DNA from: CALDOK01 sp964481655
GTDB taxonomy: Bacteria > Myxococcota_A > UBA796 > JAFGLY01
Direction: 5' to 3'
Assembly: GCA_964481655.1 (NCBI GenBank)
Contig: CAYZVO010000004.1
Span: forward strand, 28,170 to 92,169
Length of the DNA: 64,000 nucleotides
Shown here: positions 55,328 to 64,000 of the stretch, piece after piece
Layout: the number at the start of each line of letters is the position of its first letter
Position numbering within the stretch: position 1 is the stretch's first letter
The notes under the pieces: generated by a model
Databases searched by the model: none
What the model was told of the DNA's origin: nothing
What the model saw: the letters and a program-made list of their open reading frames with translations, nothing else
Made by a program: the position numbers and the translations under genes

Positions 55328-56664
55328 CCCGACTCGCGCCCCTGTTCCTCCTGCTGGCCCCCGCCATGGCCAACGCGGCCCCTGTGGTGGACGCCGAGGG
55401 CTGGTCCCTGGACGTCGCCGGTGACGTCAAGAGCTTCACCTTCACCGCCTTCCCCTACGAGTGGAGCCTGGTCCCGGACGAAGACCTCGAGGCCTTCGGC
55501 ATCGAGCCCATGCCCCTGATGCCCGAGGACCCCATGGCCCAGGGCGCCCTGGACGGTAGGCTCAAGGCCAAGCTCTCCATCGGGGACCACTTCGACCTGA
55601 CCGCCCACGCCCGCTCGGCCGCCAGCTACTACTCCCAGGCCCTCGAGGCCGGCGCCATCAGCCTCGGCAGCGGCGGGAGCGGCATGGCCCAGGTCGTGGA
55701 CATGAGCTGGACCCCGGTGGACGCGCCCAACTACATGCTCGAGGGCCGGGTGGACCGCCTGGCGGCCAAGATCAGCGTGCCCCACCTGGACGTGACCATC
55801 GGCCGCCAGCCGGTGAGCTTCGGCTCGTCCTGGATCTTCACCCCCATGGACCTGGTGGCCCCCTTCACCCCCACCGACATCGACACCGAGTACAAGCCCG
55901 GGGTCGACGCGGCCCGGGTCGACACCTACTTCGGCATGGCGGGCCAGGTCACCGCGGTCGCCGCCTACGCCGGGGACTGGAGCGCCGACGGGATGGTGTT
56001 CGCCATGCACGGCGCCTACACCGTGGGCATCACCGACCTCGGCCTGTTCGCCGCCTACAACCGCGCCGAGCCGGTCTTCGGCCTGAACGTCGCCAGCTCC
56101 ATCGGCCCGGTGGGCCTGCACGGCGAGGGCACGGTCACCCTGCCCCCCGAGGATCTGGACGAGGATCCCTTCGTCCGGGCGGCCTTCGGGGCCAACTGGA
56201 TGCCCCTCGAGGACCTGAGCCTGATGGGCGAGGTCTATGTGCAGACCATGGGCGGGGCCGACGCCAGCGAATACCTGGCCGTCTACTCGAGCGAGCGCTT
56301 CGCCCGGGGCGAGCTGTGGGCCGCGGGCCGCTACTACGGCGCCCTGACCGTGGGCTACCAGCTCACCCCGCTGATCGGGACCTCGGTCTTCGGCGTCGTC
56401 AACCTGACCGACCCCAGCGCCATGGTCGGCCCCAGCCTGTCCTGGTCCGTGGCCGACAACGCGGATCTGTCCCTCGGCGCCTTCTTCGGCGCGGGTGAGC
56501 GGCCCCACGACGTCGAGCTCACCATGGACGACGTGGCCTCGGTCACCACCGAGGAAGAGTACGAGCAGGTCCTCGAGGACATCCTGCTCGAGCGCACCGA
56601 CGTGGGCTCCGAGTTCGGCATGATCCCCTCCGTCGCCTTCGCGCAGATGAAGGTGTACTTCTAG
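55324..56664 (+). CDS. Outer-membrane beta-barrel protein (porin-like)
   Basis: This 446-aa protein has a signal peptide (MTRLAPLFLLLAPAMANA, cleavage about residue 19). A repetitive beta-strand mature region with alternating aromatic and small residues follows (LDVTIGRQPVSFGSSWIFTPMDLVAPF, and so on) to a C-terminal aromatic residue (MKVYF), as expected for outer-membrane barrels. Substrate is unknown. It is translationally coupled to the MarR-like regulator. CAGGAGGACCCC precedes the ATG. Confidence 0.82.
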   Translation: MTRLAPLFLLLAPAMANAAPVVDAEGWSLDVAGDVKSFTFTAFPYEWSLVPDEDLEAFGIEPMPLMPEDPMAQGALDGRLKAKLSIGDHFDLTAHARSAASYYSQALEAGAISLGSGGSGMAQVVDMSWTPVDAPNYMLEGRVDRLAAKISVPHLDVTIGRQPVSFGSSWIFTPMDLVAPFTPTDIDTEYKPGVDAARVDTYFGMAGQVTAVAAYAGDWSADGMVFAMHGAYTVGITDLGLFAAYNRAEPVFGLNVASSIGPVGLHGEGTVTLPPEDLDEDPFVRAAFGANWMPLEDLSLMGEVYVQTMGGADASEYLAVYSSERFARGELWAAGRYYGALTVGYQLTPLIGTSVFGVVNLTDPSAMVGPSLSWSVADNADLSLGAFFGAGERPHDVELTMDDVASVTTEEEYEQVLEDILLERTDVGSEFGMIPSVAFAQMKVYF

Positions 56665-56670
56665 CGATCC

Positions 56671-56724
56671 CTTCGCCCCCTCCCCCCGCCGGCGCGGAGG
56701 GCCGGGGAGGGGGGCAGCGAGAAG
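56671..56724. terminator. Long GC hairpin between convergent porin and U32 genes
   Basis: A C-rich arm (56671-56686, containing CCCCCTCCCC) pairs with a G-rich arm (56704-56724, GGGGAGGGGGG) across a ~17-nt centre. Outer CTTC and GAAG extend it. It occupies the convergent spacer and may end both transcripts; it lacks a T-run. It also has quadruplex-forming G-runs. Confidence 0.5.
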
Positions 56725-56728
56725 CCCT

Positions 56729-59209
56729 CTACAACCAGCGTCGGCCCCACCCACCCGTGCTGGTCCCGGGGATCGACCGTCCAGCCAGCAGCTCGGCCAA
56801 CAGCGTCCGGGCCTCGTCCGGGGTGTAGGGCCGCCAGCACAGATCCACCCGGAAGCGGCGGGCGCCGATCCGACGCAGGGCCTCCAGCTCCCCCGACAGG
56901 CACAGGGGCACCCCGTCCACCAGCACGCTGGTGCGGCCCTGGTGGGCGCGGTGGTAGCGGTGCTCCAGCTCGTCGACCAGGGGCTCGTCCCCCAGGCCTC
57001 CCGGGAGCCTCGGCGGCAGGGCGGCGCGGAACACGGCGACGTCGGCCCACAGCACCACCTGGGCGGGCTCCGCCGCCAGCGCGGCCTCGGCGCGGGCGCG
57101 ATCCAGCTCGAGGGGCAGGGTGACCGCATCCAGGCCCAGCGCGGCCCGCAGCGCACCCACCGCGCTGGGGTTGGCGGCGTAGAGCAGATCGTCACCCTCG
57201 AGGCGCTCTCCCGGCTGGCGGGCGACGAGGCGTTCCTGCCCGACATTGGCCATCACCCAGCGCCGCACCCCGGCCTCCCGGGCGCGGGTGAGCTGCGCGG
57301 CCACCGCCTCCCGCTCCCGGCCGCGCAGCACCGGTGGCAGCACGCAACCCAGGGCCCCCGGCTCCACCGCCTCGAGCGCCGCGTCCAGCCGCGCGGCGTC
57401 CGCGGGATCGAGGAGGATCTCCAGCCTGTCGAAGCCGGCCTCGTGACCGAGGGCCAGCAGCCCGGGCTGATCGCTGCGCAGGCACCAGCTCTCCGCGACG
57501 GGCTCCGCGCTCGCCTCAGCGGCCGCGGGGCTCGTCACCACGGGCGGGGCCGGGTAGCACTCGGTCAGCGCCCGCAGCTCGAGGGCCAGCTCGAGGCGAC
57601 GCATGATGTCGCGGCGCACCCGCACCAGGGCCTTGCGGGGGGTGCGCAGGGGCTCGCGCTCCCGGACGACACAACGCGCGGGACCGAGGGTGAAGGCGTC
57701 GCCGGGGGCGGTGAGCACATCGGCGATGACGGGCGAGCGCAGGGCGTCCACAGGCTCGGGGCCCAGCTGAAAGCGGTCGGTGACCTCGACCCCGGCGGCG
57801 CTGGCGCGGACGGCCAGCTCACCGGCTGTGGTCTCGACCTCGAGCGCCACGGCCGGTCCCTGCCAACCCTCGGGCAGCAGCCGGGGGGCCTCCACGGTGA
57901 AGCGTGCACCGACCTCCGGGGCGTGGGCCAGGCGGAGCTCGCTGCCCTCGGCCACCCGATAGCGGGCCGGCGGTGGGATGCGCACCGTCTCACCCGGCAC
58001 GGCGCGCTCGATGGAGCGCCGCTCACCATCCGAGAGCCAGCGCAGCTCGAGGTGCCGCAGACCGCCGTCAGCGTCGGTGGCCAGCAGTCGATCACCGACG
58101 GCGAAGGGCCGGGTCACCGTGGCCAGGATGGCGTCGGGCTCCACGGACACCGCCGTACCCACGCGCACCCCCAGGTGCCCCTGCATCCGGGGCTGCACCT
58201 TCACAGGGGCGTGGGCCCCCGATCGCCGCGCCCCCCCGCTCCCCAGCAGGTAGCCACTCGAAGCTCTGCGGGAGAACAGACTCCGCACGGCTCGCTCGGC
58301 CTCATCCCGCTCCCAACCCGGTGGCGGCTGGCGGCCCGCGGCCAGATCGATGGCCCCGCGGTAGGCGTGACAGACCGCGGCGACGTAGGCCGGTGAGCGC
58401 AGCCGACCCTCGATCTTGAGGGCGGCGACCCCGGCCTCGGCCAGCGCCGGGATGAGGTCGAGGGAGAGCAGATCACGCAGGCTGAAGGGCAGCCCCAGCT
58501 CCTGCTCGCCGGCGTGGAACGGACGCCGGCAGGGCTGGGTGCAGCGGCCGCGGTTGCCGGAGAAGCAGCGCTCACTGGCCAGGGCCAGGCTGGCCTGCAC
58601 CGTGGTCCCCCCGTGGGAGTGCCCGCGGCTGGCCCGCCCCCGCCGCCGCTCGCCGGCCATGGCCGATGCCAGGCAGAGGCCCGAGTAGGCGTAGCAGAGC
58701 GAGCCGTGCGCGAAGACCTCCAGCTCGACCTCGGGCACCCGCTGGTGGATGGAGGCGATCTCGCGGATGGACAGCTCCCGGGCCAGCACCACCCGGCTGA
58801 GGCCCAGCGCGGCCGCGGTGGCCGCGCCGTCCGCGTCGTGTACGGCCAGCTGGGTGCTGCCGTGCAGCCGCAGCGCAGGCGCCTCGGCCCGGGCCAGGGC
58901 GATGAGCCCGAGATCCTGCAGCACCACCGCGTCGACTCCGGCCGACCCGCAGGCCCGCAGCAAGCGGGCTGCCAGGGGGCGCTCGTCGTCCCGCAGCAGC
59001 GTGTTGAGGGTCACCAGCACCTCGCAGCCAGCGCTGTGGGCGAGCTCCACGGCCGGGCCCAGCTGTTCGACGGCGAAGTTGGTGGCGTGGGCGCGAGCGG
59101 AGAGATGGCGCAGGCCCAGGTAGACCGCGTCAGCGCCGTGGGAGACGGCGGCCTGCAGCGCACCGGGGCTGCCGGCGGGGGCGAGGAGGGCGGGGATGCT
59201 GGCGGGCAT
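56729..59209 (-). CDS. U32-family protein, RlhA/TrhP-like
   Basis: This 826-aa protein has the U32 fold start LLAPAGSPGALQAAVSHGADAVYLGLRHLSARAHATNF. The Cys cluster of the family follows: VFAHGSLCYAYSGLCLAS, then GNRGRCTQPCRRPF. Family members hydroxylate rRNA or tRNA bases (RlhA, TrhP). About 30 extra residues (roughly 188-220, with another Cys) are inserted between the two halves of the cluster. The C-terminal ~250 residues look like a second, degenerate TIM-barrel half. It is long for the family (about 650 aa). Confidence 0.83.
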   Translation of the reverse strand: MPASIPALLAPAGSPGALQAAVSHGADAVYLGLRHLSARAHATNFAVEQLGPAVELAHSAGCEVLVTLNTLLRDDERPLAARLLRACGSAGVDAVVLQDLGLIALARAEAPALRLHGSTQLAVHDADGAATAAALGLSRVVLARELSIREIASIHQRVPEVELEVFAHGSLCYAYSGLCLASAMAGERRRGRASRGHSHGGTTVQASLALASERCFSGNRGRCTQPCRRPFHAGEQELGLPFSLRDLLSLDLIPALAEAGVAALKIEGRLRSPAYVAAVCHAYRGAIDLAAGRQPPPGWERDEAERAVRSLFSRRASSGYLLGSGGARRSGAHAPVKVQPRMQGHLGVRVGTAVSVEPDAILATVTRPFAVGDRLLATDADGGLRHLELRWLSDGERRSIERAVPGETVRIPPPARYRVAEGSELRLAHAPEVGARFTVEAPRLLPEGWQGPAVALEVETTAGELAVRASAAGVEVTDRFQLGPEPVDALRSPVIADVLTAPGDAFTLGPARCVVREREPLRTPRKALVRVRRDIMRRLELALELRALTECYPAPPVVTSPAAAEASAEPVAESWCLRSDQPGLLALGHEAGFDRLEILLDPADAARLDAALEAVEPGALGCVLPPVLRGREREAVAAQLTRAREAGVRRWVMANVGQERLVARQPGERLEGDDLLYAANPSAVGALRAALGLDAVTLPLELDRARAEAALAAEPAQVVLWADVAVFRAALPPRLPGGLGDEPLVDELEHRYHRAHQGRTSVLVDGVPLCLSGELEALRRIGARRFRVDLCWRPYTPDEARTLLAELLAGRSIPGTSTGGWGRRWL

Positions 59210-59228
59210 GGGCGCCGACTAACCGGGG

Positions 59229-59262
59229 GGGAGGTGGGAGGAGGGAGGAGGGAGGTGGCCCG
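59229..59262. repeat. G-rich heptamer array
   Basis: Units GGTGGGA, GGAGGGA, GGAGGGA, GGTGGCC run in 7-bp phase just upstream of the U32 start. On the plus strand the array has several G-runs suited to a G-quadruplex. It resembles the GGTGGGA units in the 61741-61960 array. Confidence 0.65.
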
Positions 59263-59329
59263 AGAAGCCGCGCCTCACCACCGCCCACGCGGCATCAGCA
59301 CGAACGATGCGGCGAAGCGCTGCCGGAGA

Positions 59330-61708
59330 TCAGCGCTTCGCGTCCTCGTCCCACAGCGGCAGGATCTCGGTGTCGTCCTCGTCCCAGCCACCCAGCAGCC
59401 CGGGCGCGTCCGCGGGCCCCTCGAGCAGGGGGAAGAACGCCGGCGCCGCCTGCTGGAAGTCCTGGGCCGAGCGGAACCAGTGGTCTTCCTGCACGATGGT
59501 CGGGGGCTGCTCGGCCTGCCAGGCCACCGTGCTGCTCTGGTAGATGATGTAGCTGGCCCCGACCCGGCGATACCGGGCCCGGCTCTCGTAGACCCGGCCC
59601 TCGAGGGCCGAGCGCCGGATCTGCCGCACCAGCAGCGACGAGCGCAGCTCCCGCAGCACCACCAGGTGGGCGCTCTGGTCGTTGTTGTGGGCGTAGCGAC
59701 CCCGCCTCCCCAGGGAGACGCCGGCCTCGCTGGTGTCCACGAACTCGCCCGCGCCGGCCTCGCGCCAGGCGTTGACCATGCGTCGCTGGATCATGGCCAC
59801 CGGCAGGGGCAGCCACAGGGGCGGCTTGACCAGCCCGGTGCGGGCCGAGAACTCCTCGCTCCAGTCCTCGCCGAGGTGGTGCCAGAAGTAGTGCACGCCG
59901 CCGATGTACTCCACGCGCAGATCGTAGCTCTGCTGCAGGCGCAGATCGGCCATCACGGACCGGGTCCCGCCCACCAGCAGCGAGCGGGCTTCGCCCAGCA
60001 GGGGGATCGGGGCCCAGGCGGAGCGGATGTTCACCTTCCAGGCCTGGAAGGGATCGCCGCTGACCTGGATGGGCACGCCACGGGGGCGGCCGCCAAAGGT
60101 CAGGTAGTTGACCTCGATCTCCTCGCCTTCCTTGATGGCCACCTGGCTCTCGGGCAGCAGGAAGGTGAAGCGACCGCCGCCGGCCATCTTGCCCACACCC
60201 AGGCCCACCAGGTGCAGGGCGCGGGCCAGGCTGCCCTTGGCGATGGCCTCGCAGAACACCGCGATGCCCCGCAGGTTGATGCCGGCGGGCTCGCCGTTGC
60301 GGGCGCGCCTGTAGATGGGGGGCACCAGGGCCAGGGAGCTCTGGCCCGCCATGCTGGTGGCACCGGTGGTGGGGATGGTGCCCACACCGGCGATGAAGGC
60401 CCGGTTGGTGTAGAGGCCCTCGGCCAGCTGGGCTTCGGTGTAGGACTTGAGCCGCCCGTCGGCGTAGCGGGAGGCCACGCGGACGATGGTGCTTCCGAAC
60501 AGGCCCTCCTGGATGACCACCCGCGGGATCCGGACCAGGTAGCCCATCATCCCCTTGGTCTTGGAGGTCAGGTCGGCGGTGAAGAAGCGCCCGGCGCCGG
60601 GGCCGCCGGCGGCGTGGCTCGAGATGGCCTGCCACTGGTTGTCGAAGGCCACCAGCGAGATGCGCGCGGGCACCACCACGGAGCGCTTCGTGAAGTACTG
60701 CATGAAGCGCTTGATGACCCGCTTCTCCGCGGTGCGACGGATCCCGTCGAGCCAGCCGAAGCGGGTGAGGATCCCAGAGAACTGGGCGTAGACCCAGCCC
60801 GGCACACCCGAGAACACGGCGTTGTCCGCCGCGGTGCCGGCCGGGTAGCAGCAGATGGAGCGGATGTAGGGGTACAGCCCCTGGAACGCCCGCTCCTGGT
60901 TGGCCTTGGCCAGGCCCTGGATGTCGAAGCCCGGGGGCCGCAGGACCACCCGATGGGGCAACAGCGAGGCCAGCACCGCCACCCGGAGCAGGGCGTCGCT
61001 GCGGGAGCGCTTGGCCTTGCGCTCGATGCGCTCGGGCGACTTGCCACGACGCAGCAGCGGCTCGAGCTCGTGGCGCAGCAGCCAGATGTCGGTGATGGTC
61101 TCGGGGCTGGCCTCGAGCTGCTCGGCGGTGGGCAGCGGGTCGAGGAAGGCGTCCCGCAGGCGCGTGGGCACCGAGGCCAGATCGGCGCTGGTGACCGCCG
61201 AGGTGTCGATGGCCCCCGGGACCGGCTTGACGAGATCGGGGAAGAAGGCCCAGAACGCCGCGATGAGCACGTGGTGATCCAAGGTGCCGTCGCCGCTGAT
61301 GACCATCACGTCCAGGGGCTTGCCCAGGCTGGCGGCGTCCCGCAGCGCGTCGCGGATGTTGCGGACCGAGTCGTGGCGATCCGGCTGGGTCTCGACCGTG
61401 CGGACCTCCCAGCCCGCGCGCTCGATGGCCTCGAACAGGCCGCGGGGCACCTTGTACATGCGGAAGGGATGCACCACGGTGACCAGCACGCCGGGGCTGC
61501 GGTCCTGGTGCATCGCCGAGCGGATGTAGAGCTCGAGCTGCTCCGGCCCCAGATCCTGCGGTGGCGCCGGCGGAGGGGGGGCGCTCAGCAGCGAGGTGCT
61601 GCCACCGGGCCCCATGGGCGGAACCTCGATGGCGTCCTTGGACGACAGCGCGAGATCGGCCTCGTTGGCCTCGGGGGCGACGTCGGGTCGGTCGTTGTCG
61701 GTGCTCAT
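59330..61708 (-). CDS. Diacylglycerol-kinase-like protein with large insertion
   Basis: This 792-aa protein carries the two DAGK catalytic-domain nucleotide motifs: VMVISGDGTLDHHVLIA (SGDGT, 138-142) and YPAGTAADNAVFSG (PAGTAADNA, 289-297). They are normally only a few dozen residues apart but here ~150 residues separate them. The C-terminal 490 residues include a beta-rich region like the DAGK accessory domain (GAGRFFTADLTSKTKGMMGYL). The first ~60 residues are disordered. ATG 61708 was chosen from MSTDNDRPDV; there is no strong ribosome site. Lipid kinase activity is inferred. Confidence 0.65.
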   Translation of the reverse strand: MSTDNDRPDVAPEANEADLALSSKDAIEVPPMGPGGSTSLLSAPPPPAPPQDLGPEQLELYIRSAMHQDRSPGVLVTVVHPFRMYKVPRGLFEAIERAGWEVRTVETQPDRHDSVRNIRDALRDAASLGKPLDVMVISGDGTLDHHVLIAAFWAFFPDLVKPVPGAIDTSAVTSADLASVPTRLRDAFLDPLPTAEQLEASPETITDIWLLRHELEPLLRRGKSPERIERKAKRSRSDALLRVAVLASLLPHRVVLRPPGFDIQGLAKANQERAFQGLYPYIRSICCYPAGTAADNAVFSGVPGWVYAQFSGILTRFGWLDGIRRTAEKRVIKRFMQYFTKRSVVVPARISLVAFDNQWQAISSHAAGGPGAGRFFTADLTSKTKGMMGYLVRIPRVVIQEGLFGSTIVRVASRYADGRLKSYTEAQLAEGLYTNRAFIAGVGTIPTTGATSMAGQSSLALVPPIYRRARNGEPAGINLRGIAVFCEAIAKGSLARALHLVGLGVGKMAGGGRFTFLLPESQVAIKEGEEIEVNYLTFGGRPRGVPIQVSGDPFQAWKVNIRSAWAPIPLLGEARSLLVGGTRSVMADLRLQQSYDLRVEYIGGVHYFWHHLGEDWSEEFSARTGLVKPPLWLPLPVAMIQRRMVNAWREAGAGEFVDTSEAGVSLGRRGRYAHNNDQSAHLVVLRELRSSLLVRQIRRSALEGRVYESRARYRRVGASYIIYQSSTVAWQAEQPPTIVQEDHWFRSAQDFQQAAPAFFPLLEGPADAPGLLGGWDEDDTEILPLWDEDAKR

Positions 61709-62021
61709 GGGACGGGAGTCTATCAAGAATGGCGTCGGTGGGATGAGAGAGGCGGAAGGTGGGAGGTGGGAGGCGAGTCGCGAGAGGCAAGTCGTGAGAG
61801 CTGGGAGGTGGGTGGCGAGGTGTGGGACGAAGACCGAACGACCTCGCTCGACTCGCGTGCAACGGCCCACCTCCTGCCTTCACCGACTCGCGACTGGCGA
61901 CTCGCCTCCCTCGACTCGCGACCAGCCTCCCACGACCCTCGGCCCGCCATCGGCACCCGGGCTGCCGCCCCAGCACCCCCACGCTACATGAGCCTCCCCT
62001 CCCCCCCCCCAAGGTGATCCC
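61709..62021. other. 313-bp divergent spacer dominated by heptamer array
   Basis: The spacer between the DAGK-like gene (minus) and the M2-peptidase gene (plus) holds the 61741-61960 heptamer array. Only about 30 bp on the left and about 60 bp on the right are left for promoters. The right end, CCCCAAGGTGATCCC before ATG 62022, contains the ribosome site. No gene is seen. Confidence 0.7.
61741..61960. repeat. Heptanucleotide repeat array in divergent spacer
   Basis: Purine-rich units (GGTGGGA, GGTGGGA, GGCGAGT, CGCGAGA, GGCAAGT, CGTGAGA, GCTGGGA) keep perfect 7-bp phase, then change to pyrimidine-rich units (CGACTCG, CCTCCTG, CCTTCAC, CGACTCG, CGACTGG, CGACTCG, CCTCCCT, CGACTCG). It is the only large array not in a convergent spacer. 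It can fold into a long imperfect hairpin. Confidence 0.85.
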
Positions 62022-63755
62022 ATGGCCAGCATCCCCCGCCTCACCGCCTGTGCCCTGCTCCTCATCGGCCTGGTCGGCTGCCCCAAGACCAGCACCACCG
62101 AGCCTGTCGTCCAGGAAGAAGCAGCCTCGCCGCTGGCCGACGCGACGGCCTTCGCCGCCGCCTACGAGGCTCGGGTGGCCCCCGTCGCGAAGCAGAGCGC
62201 GCTGGCCTACTGGGAGGCCACCACCACCGGGGACACCGACGCCTTCACCCGCTCCGGCGAGCTCGAGCTGCAGCTGCGCCAGCTGCACGCCGACCCCGCC
62301 GAGTTCGAGCGCATCACCACCTGGCTGGCCGACCCCGCCGTGAACGCCGAGCCCCTGCTCCAGCGCCAGCTCCAGCGCATCCACAGCGCCTACGCCCCGA
62401 ACCAGATCGACGCCGCGCTGATGGAGACCATGGTCACCCTCAGCACCCAGGTCCAGGAGAGCTACAGCACCCACCGGGGCACCATCGACGGCGAGGCCGT
62501 GGACGCCAACCAGATCTACGAGATCCTGCTCACCAGCACCGACGCCGATCAGCGGCGCAAGGCCTGGGAGGCCAGCAAGCAGGTGGGCCCCATCGTGGCC
62601 GAGCCGCTGGTGGAGCTGGTGAAGCTGCGCAACCAGGCCGCGGTGCAGGCCGGCTATCCCGACTTCTACCAGATGAGGCTGCAGCTCGCGGAGCAGGATC
62701 CCGCCACGGTCCAGGCCCTCTTCGCCGACATGGCCGCGCGCTCCCAGGAACCCTTCGAGGCCCTCAAGGCCGACCTCGACGCGGTCCTCGCCGAGCGCCA
62801 CGGGGTCCCCGCGGCGGAGCTGATGCCCTGGCACTACGCCGATCCCTTCTTCCAGGAGGCCCCCCGCATCAGCGACCGGGATCTGGACGCCTTCTACCGG
62901 GGGCGCAGCGTCGAGGGCGTCAACACCGCCTACTTCGAGGGCATCGGCCTCGAGGTCGCGCCCATCATCGAGCGCTCCGACCTCTACCCCCGGGACGGCA
63001 AGCAGCCCTCGGCCTACTGCATCGACATCGACCGCGAGGGCGACGTGCGCGTCTTCTGCAACCTCGAGGACGACGACTACTGGATGAGCACCATGCTCCA
63101 CGAGCTGGGCCACGCGGTCTACGACGTCTACATCGACCACGATCTGCCCTGGGTGCTGCGCGGCCCGACCCACTCCTTCGCCACCGAAGCCGTGGCCCTG
63201 CTCTTCGGGCGCCTGTCCAAGGACCCCGAGTGGATCGCCTGCGCCACCGATCTCGAGCCCGCCGAGATCGAGCCCGCCGCCGCCGACCTGGTGGACACCC
63301 AGCGCCTGCTGCAGGTGGTCTTCGCGCGCTGGTCGCTGGTGATGGTGGACTTCGAACGCGGCCTGTATGCCGATCCCGATCAGGATCTGAACACGCTCTG
63401 GTGGGATCTGGTCGAGCAGCACCAGCTGCTCACCCGCCCTCCCGAGCGCGAAGCTGCCGACTGGGCGACCAAGATCCACATCGTCACCGCGCCGGCGTAC
63501 TACCACAACTACCTGATGGGCGAGATGCTGGCCTCGCAGATGCTGGCGGCCGTGGCCCGAGACCTCTACGACGGCGAGCACTTCACGGAGATCGACACCT
63601 GCGGTGACCCCGAGGTGGGGGCCTGGATGGTGGAGCGGATCTTCGCCCCCGGCGCCTCGTTGCACTGGGCCGAGCTGGTCGAAGACGCCACCGGAGAGCC
63701 CCTCACCCCCCGCTACTTCGTCGAGGAGTACCTGACGGACACCAGCGACGGGTAG
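62022..63755 (+). CDS. M2-type (ACE-like) metallopeptidase, lipoprotein
   Basis: This 577-aa protein has a lipoprotein signal (MASIPRLTACALLLIGLVGC, lipobox LVGC, Cys20). The fold matches peptidyl-dipeptidase A (M2): SALAYWEATTTGDTD, RRKAWEASKQVGP, LRNQAAVQAGYPDFYQMRL, PWHYADPFFQEAP, RSDLYPRDGKQPSAYCIDIDREGDVRVFCN. The zinc site is STMLHELGHAVYD, with THSFATEAVALLFGRL giving the third ligand. It is an envelope-attached zinc dipeptidase. AAGGTGAT precedes the ATG. Confidence 0.9.
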   Translation: MASIPRLTACALLLIGLVGCPKTSTTEPVVQEEAASPLADATAFAAAYEARVAPVAKQSALAYWEATTTGDTDAFTRSGELELQLRQLHADPAEFERITTWLADPAVNAEPLLQRQLQRIHSAYAPNQIDAALMETMVTLSTQVQESYSTHRGTIDGEAVDANQIYEILLTSTDADQRRKAWEASKQVGPIVAEPLVELVKLRNQAAVQAGYPDFYQMRLQLAEQDPATVQALFADMAARSQEPFEALKADLDAVLAERHGVPAAELMPWHYADPFFQEAPRISDRDLDAFYRGRSVEGVNTAYFEGIGLEVAPIIERSDLYPRDGKQPSAYCIDIDREGDVRVFCNLEDDDYWMSTMLHELGHAVYDVYIDHDLPWVLRGPTHSFATEAVALLFGRLSKDPEWIACATDLEPAEIEPAAADLVDTQRLLQVVFARWSLVMVDFERGLYADPDQDLNTLWWDLVEQHQLLTRPPEREAADWATKIHIVTAPAYYHNYLMGEMLASQMLAAVARDLYDGEHFTEIDTCGDPEVGAWMVERIFAPGASLHWAELVEDATGEPLTPRYFVEEYLTDTSDG

Positions 63756-63775
63756 GCGTCCTCACGCCCATTACG

Positions 63776-63815
63776 TCGAAAAAAAGTCAACAGGCCCGGC
63801 GTTCGAGTTAGAATG
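63776..63815 (+). promoter_or_regulatory. Candidate promoter for terminal lipoprotein gene
   Basis: An A-rich tract (GTCGAAAAAAAGTCAAC) is followed, 17 nt after GTCAAC, by TAGAAT at 63809-63814, a good -10 hexamer. It is 46 bp upstream of ATG 63861. The -35 match is weak. Confidence 0.4.
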
Positions 63816-63860
63816 CCGCCGCAACCCTACACCCACCCCACGCAAGCACGAGGAGAACGC

Positions 63861-64000
<140 letters not shown>

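Noticed and set aside
61822..62343. Frames running through the 61741-61960 heptamer array
   Set aside because: The translations are artefacts of the repeat (Arg, Ser, Pro, Thr-rich) and cross the real M2-peptidase start in another frame.

Overview
The window is very GC-rich, gene-dense chromosomal DNA of a Gram-negative bacterium. Gram-negative envelope functions recur: an MCE/Mla-type lipid transporter, lipoproteins, a porin-like barrel and SppA. Myxococcota (former Deltaproteobacteria) is the best guess. The basis is the many small or low-complexity lipoproteins including an Asp-Thr repeat lipoprotein, a kinase-like protein with a Pro-Glu tail, DUF4388/J-domain/TPR fusions, an ECF sigma with a large anti-sigma, and an imuB-dnaE2 cassette under a GAAC-N4-GTTC SOS box. 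This is inferred from gene content; no rRNA or other marker gene is present. No tRNA, rRNA, CRISPR array, IS element or prophage was recognised.

Layout. 25-3227 (minus): a four-gene MCE operon with two different MlaE-type permeases, an ATPase and an MCE protein. 3325-6167: small secreted proteins, a metallo-beta-lactamase-fold hydrolase and an FMN reductase. 6264-9876: an unknown 604-aa protein followed by a tail-anchored pseudokinase. 10041-14869 (minus): imuB-dnaE2, with a perfect SOS palindrome next to the imuB start. 15015-18544: cysC, a PLP enzyme/methyltransferase pair, an ASCH protein and a HIT protein. 18561-21105 (minus): an ECF sigma, a repeat-containing anti-sigma-like protein and a secreted protein. 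21191-25094: polA and an acyl-CoA dehydrogenase, divergent. 25412-26145: tandem Cys-rich lipoproteins. 26214-33520: thioredoxin, J-domain/TPR protein, MreB, M48 peptidase, PpiD-like chaperone and an alpha/beta hydrolase-like protein. 33744-38928: CHAP-like lipoprotein, SppA, and two further lipoproteins, one a degenerate phosphoesterase. 39023-43258 (minus): coaD, a TPR-TlpA fusion and glmS. 43341-46580: a TPR protein interrupted by an assembly gap, a CinA-like protein and mutY. 46609-51400: a membrane protein and a MoxR/VWA (NorQ/NorD-like) pair. 51410-56664: SLC13 transporter, CreD-like protein, MarR-like regulator and porin. 56729-63755: U32 protein, a DAG-kinase-like protein with a large insertion, and an M2-type peptidase. 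63861 onward: a truncated lipoprotein.

The most unusual non-coding signal is a set of intergenic arrays built from degenerate 7-bp units (about 1-30, 3710-3895, 9877-10040, 33529-33742, 50927-50962, 59229-59262, 61741-61960). Several run exactly up to stop codons and fill convergent spacers. The larger ones have a purine-rich half followed by a pyrimidine-rich half, so each could fold into one long hairpin.

Two themes link the genes. One is envelope maintenance: lipid transport, lipoproteins, periplasmic folding and proteolysis, MreB, GlmS. The other is DNA repair and mutagenesis: polA, mutY, imuB-dnaE2.
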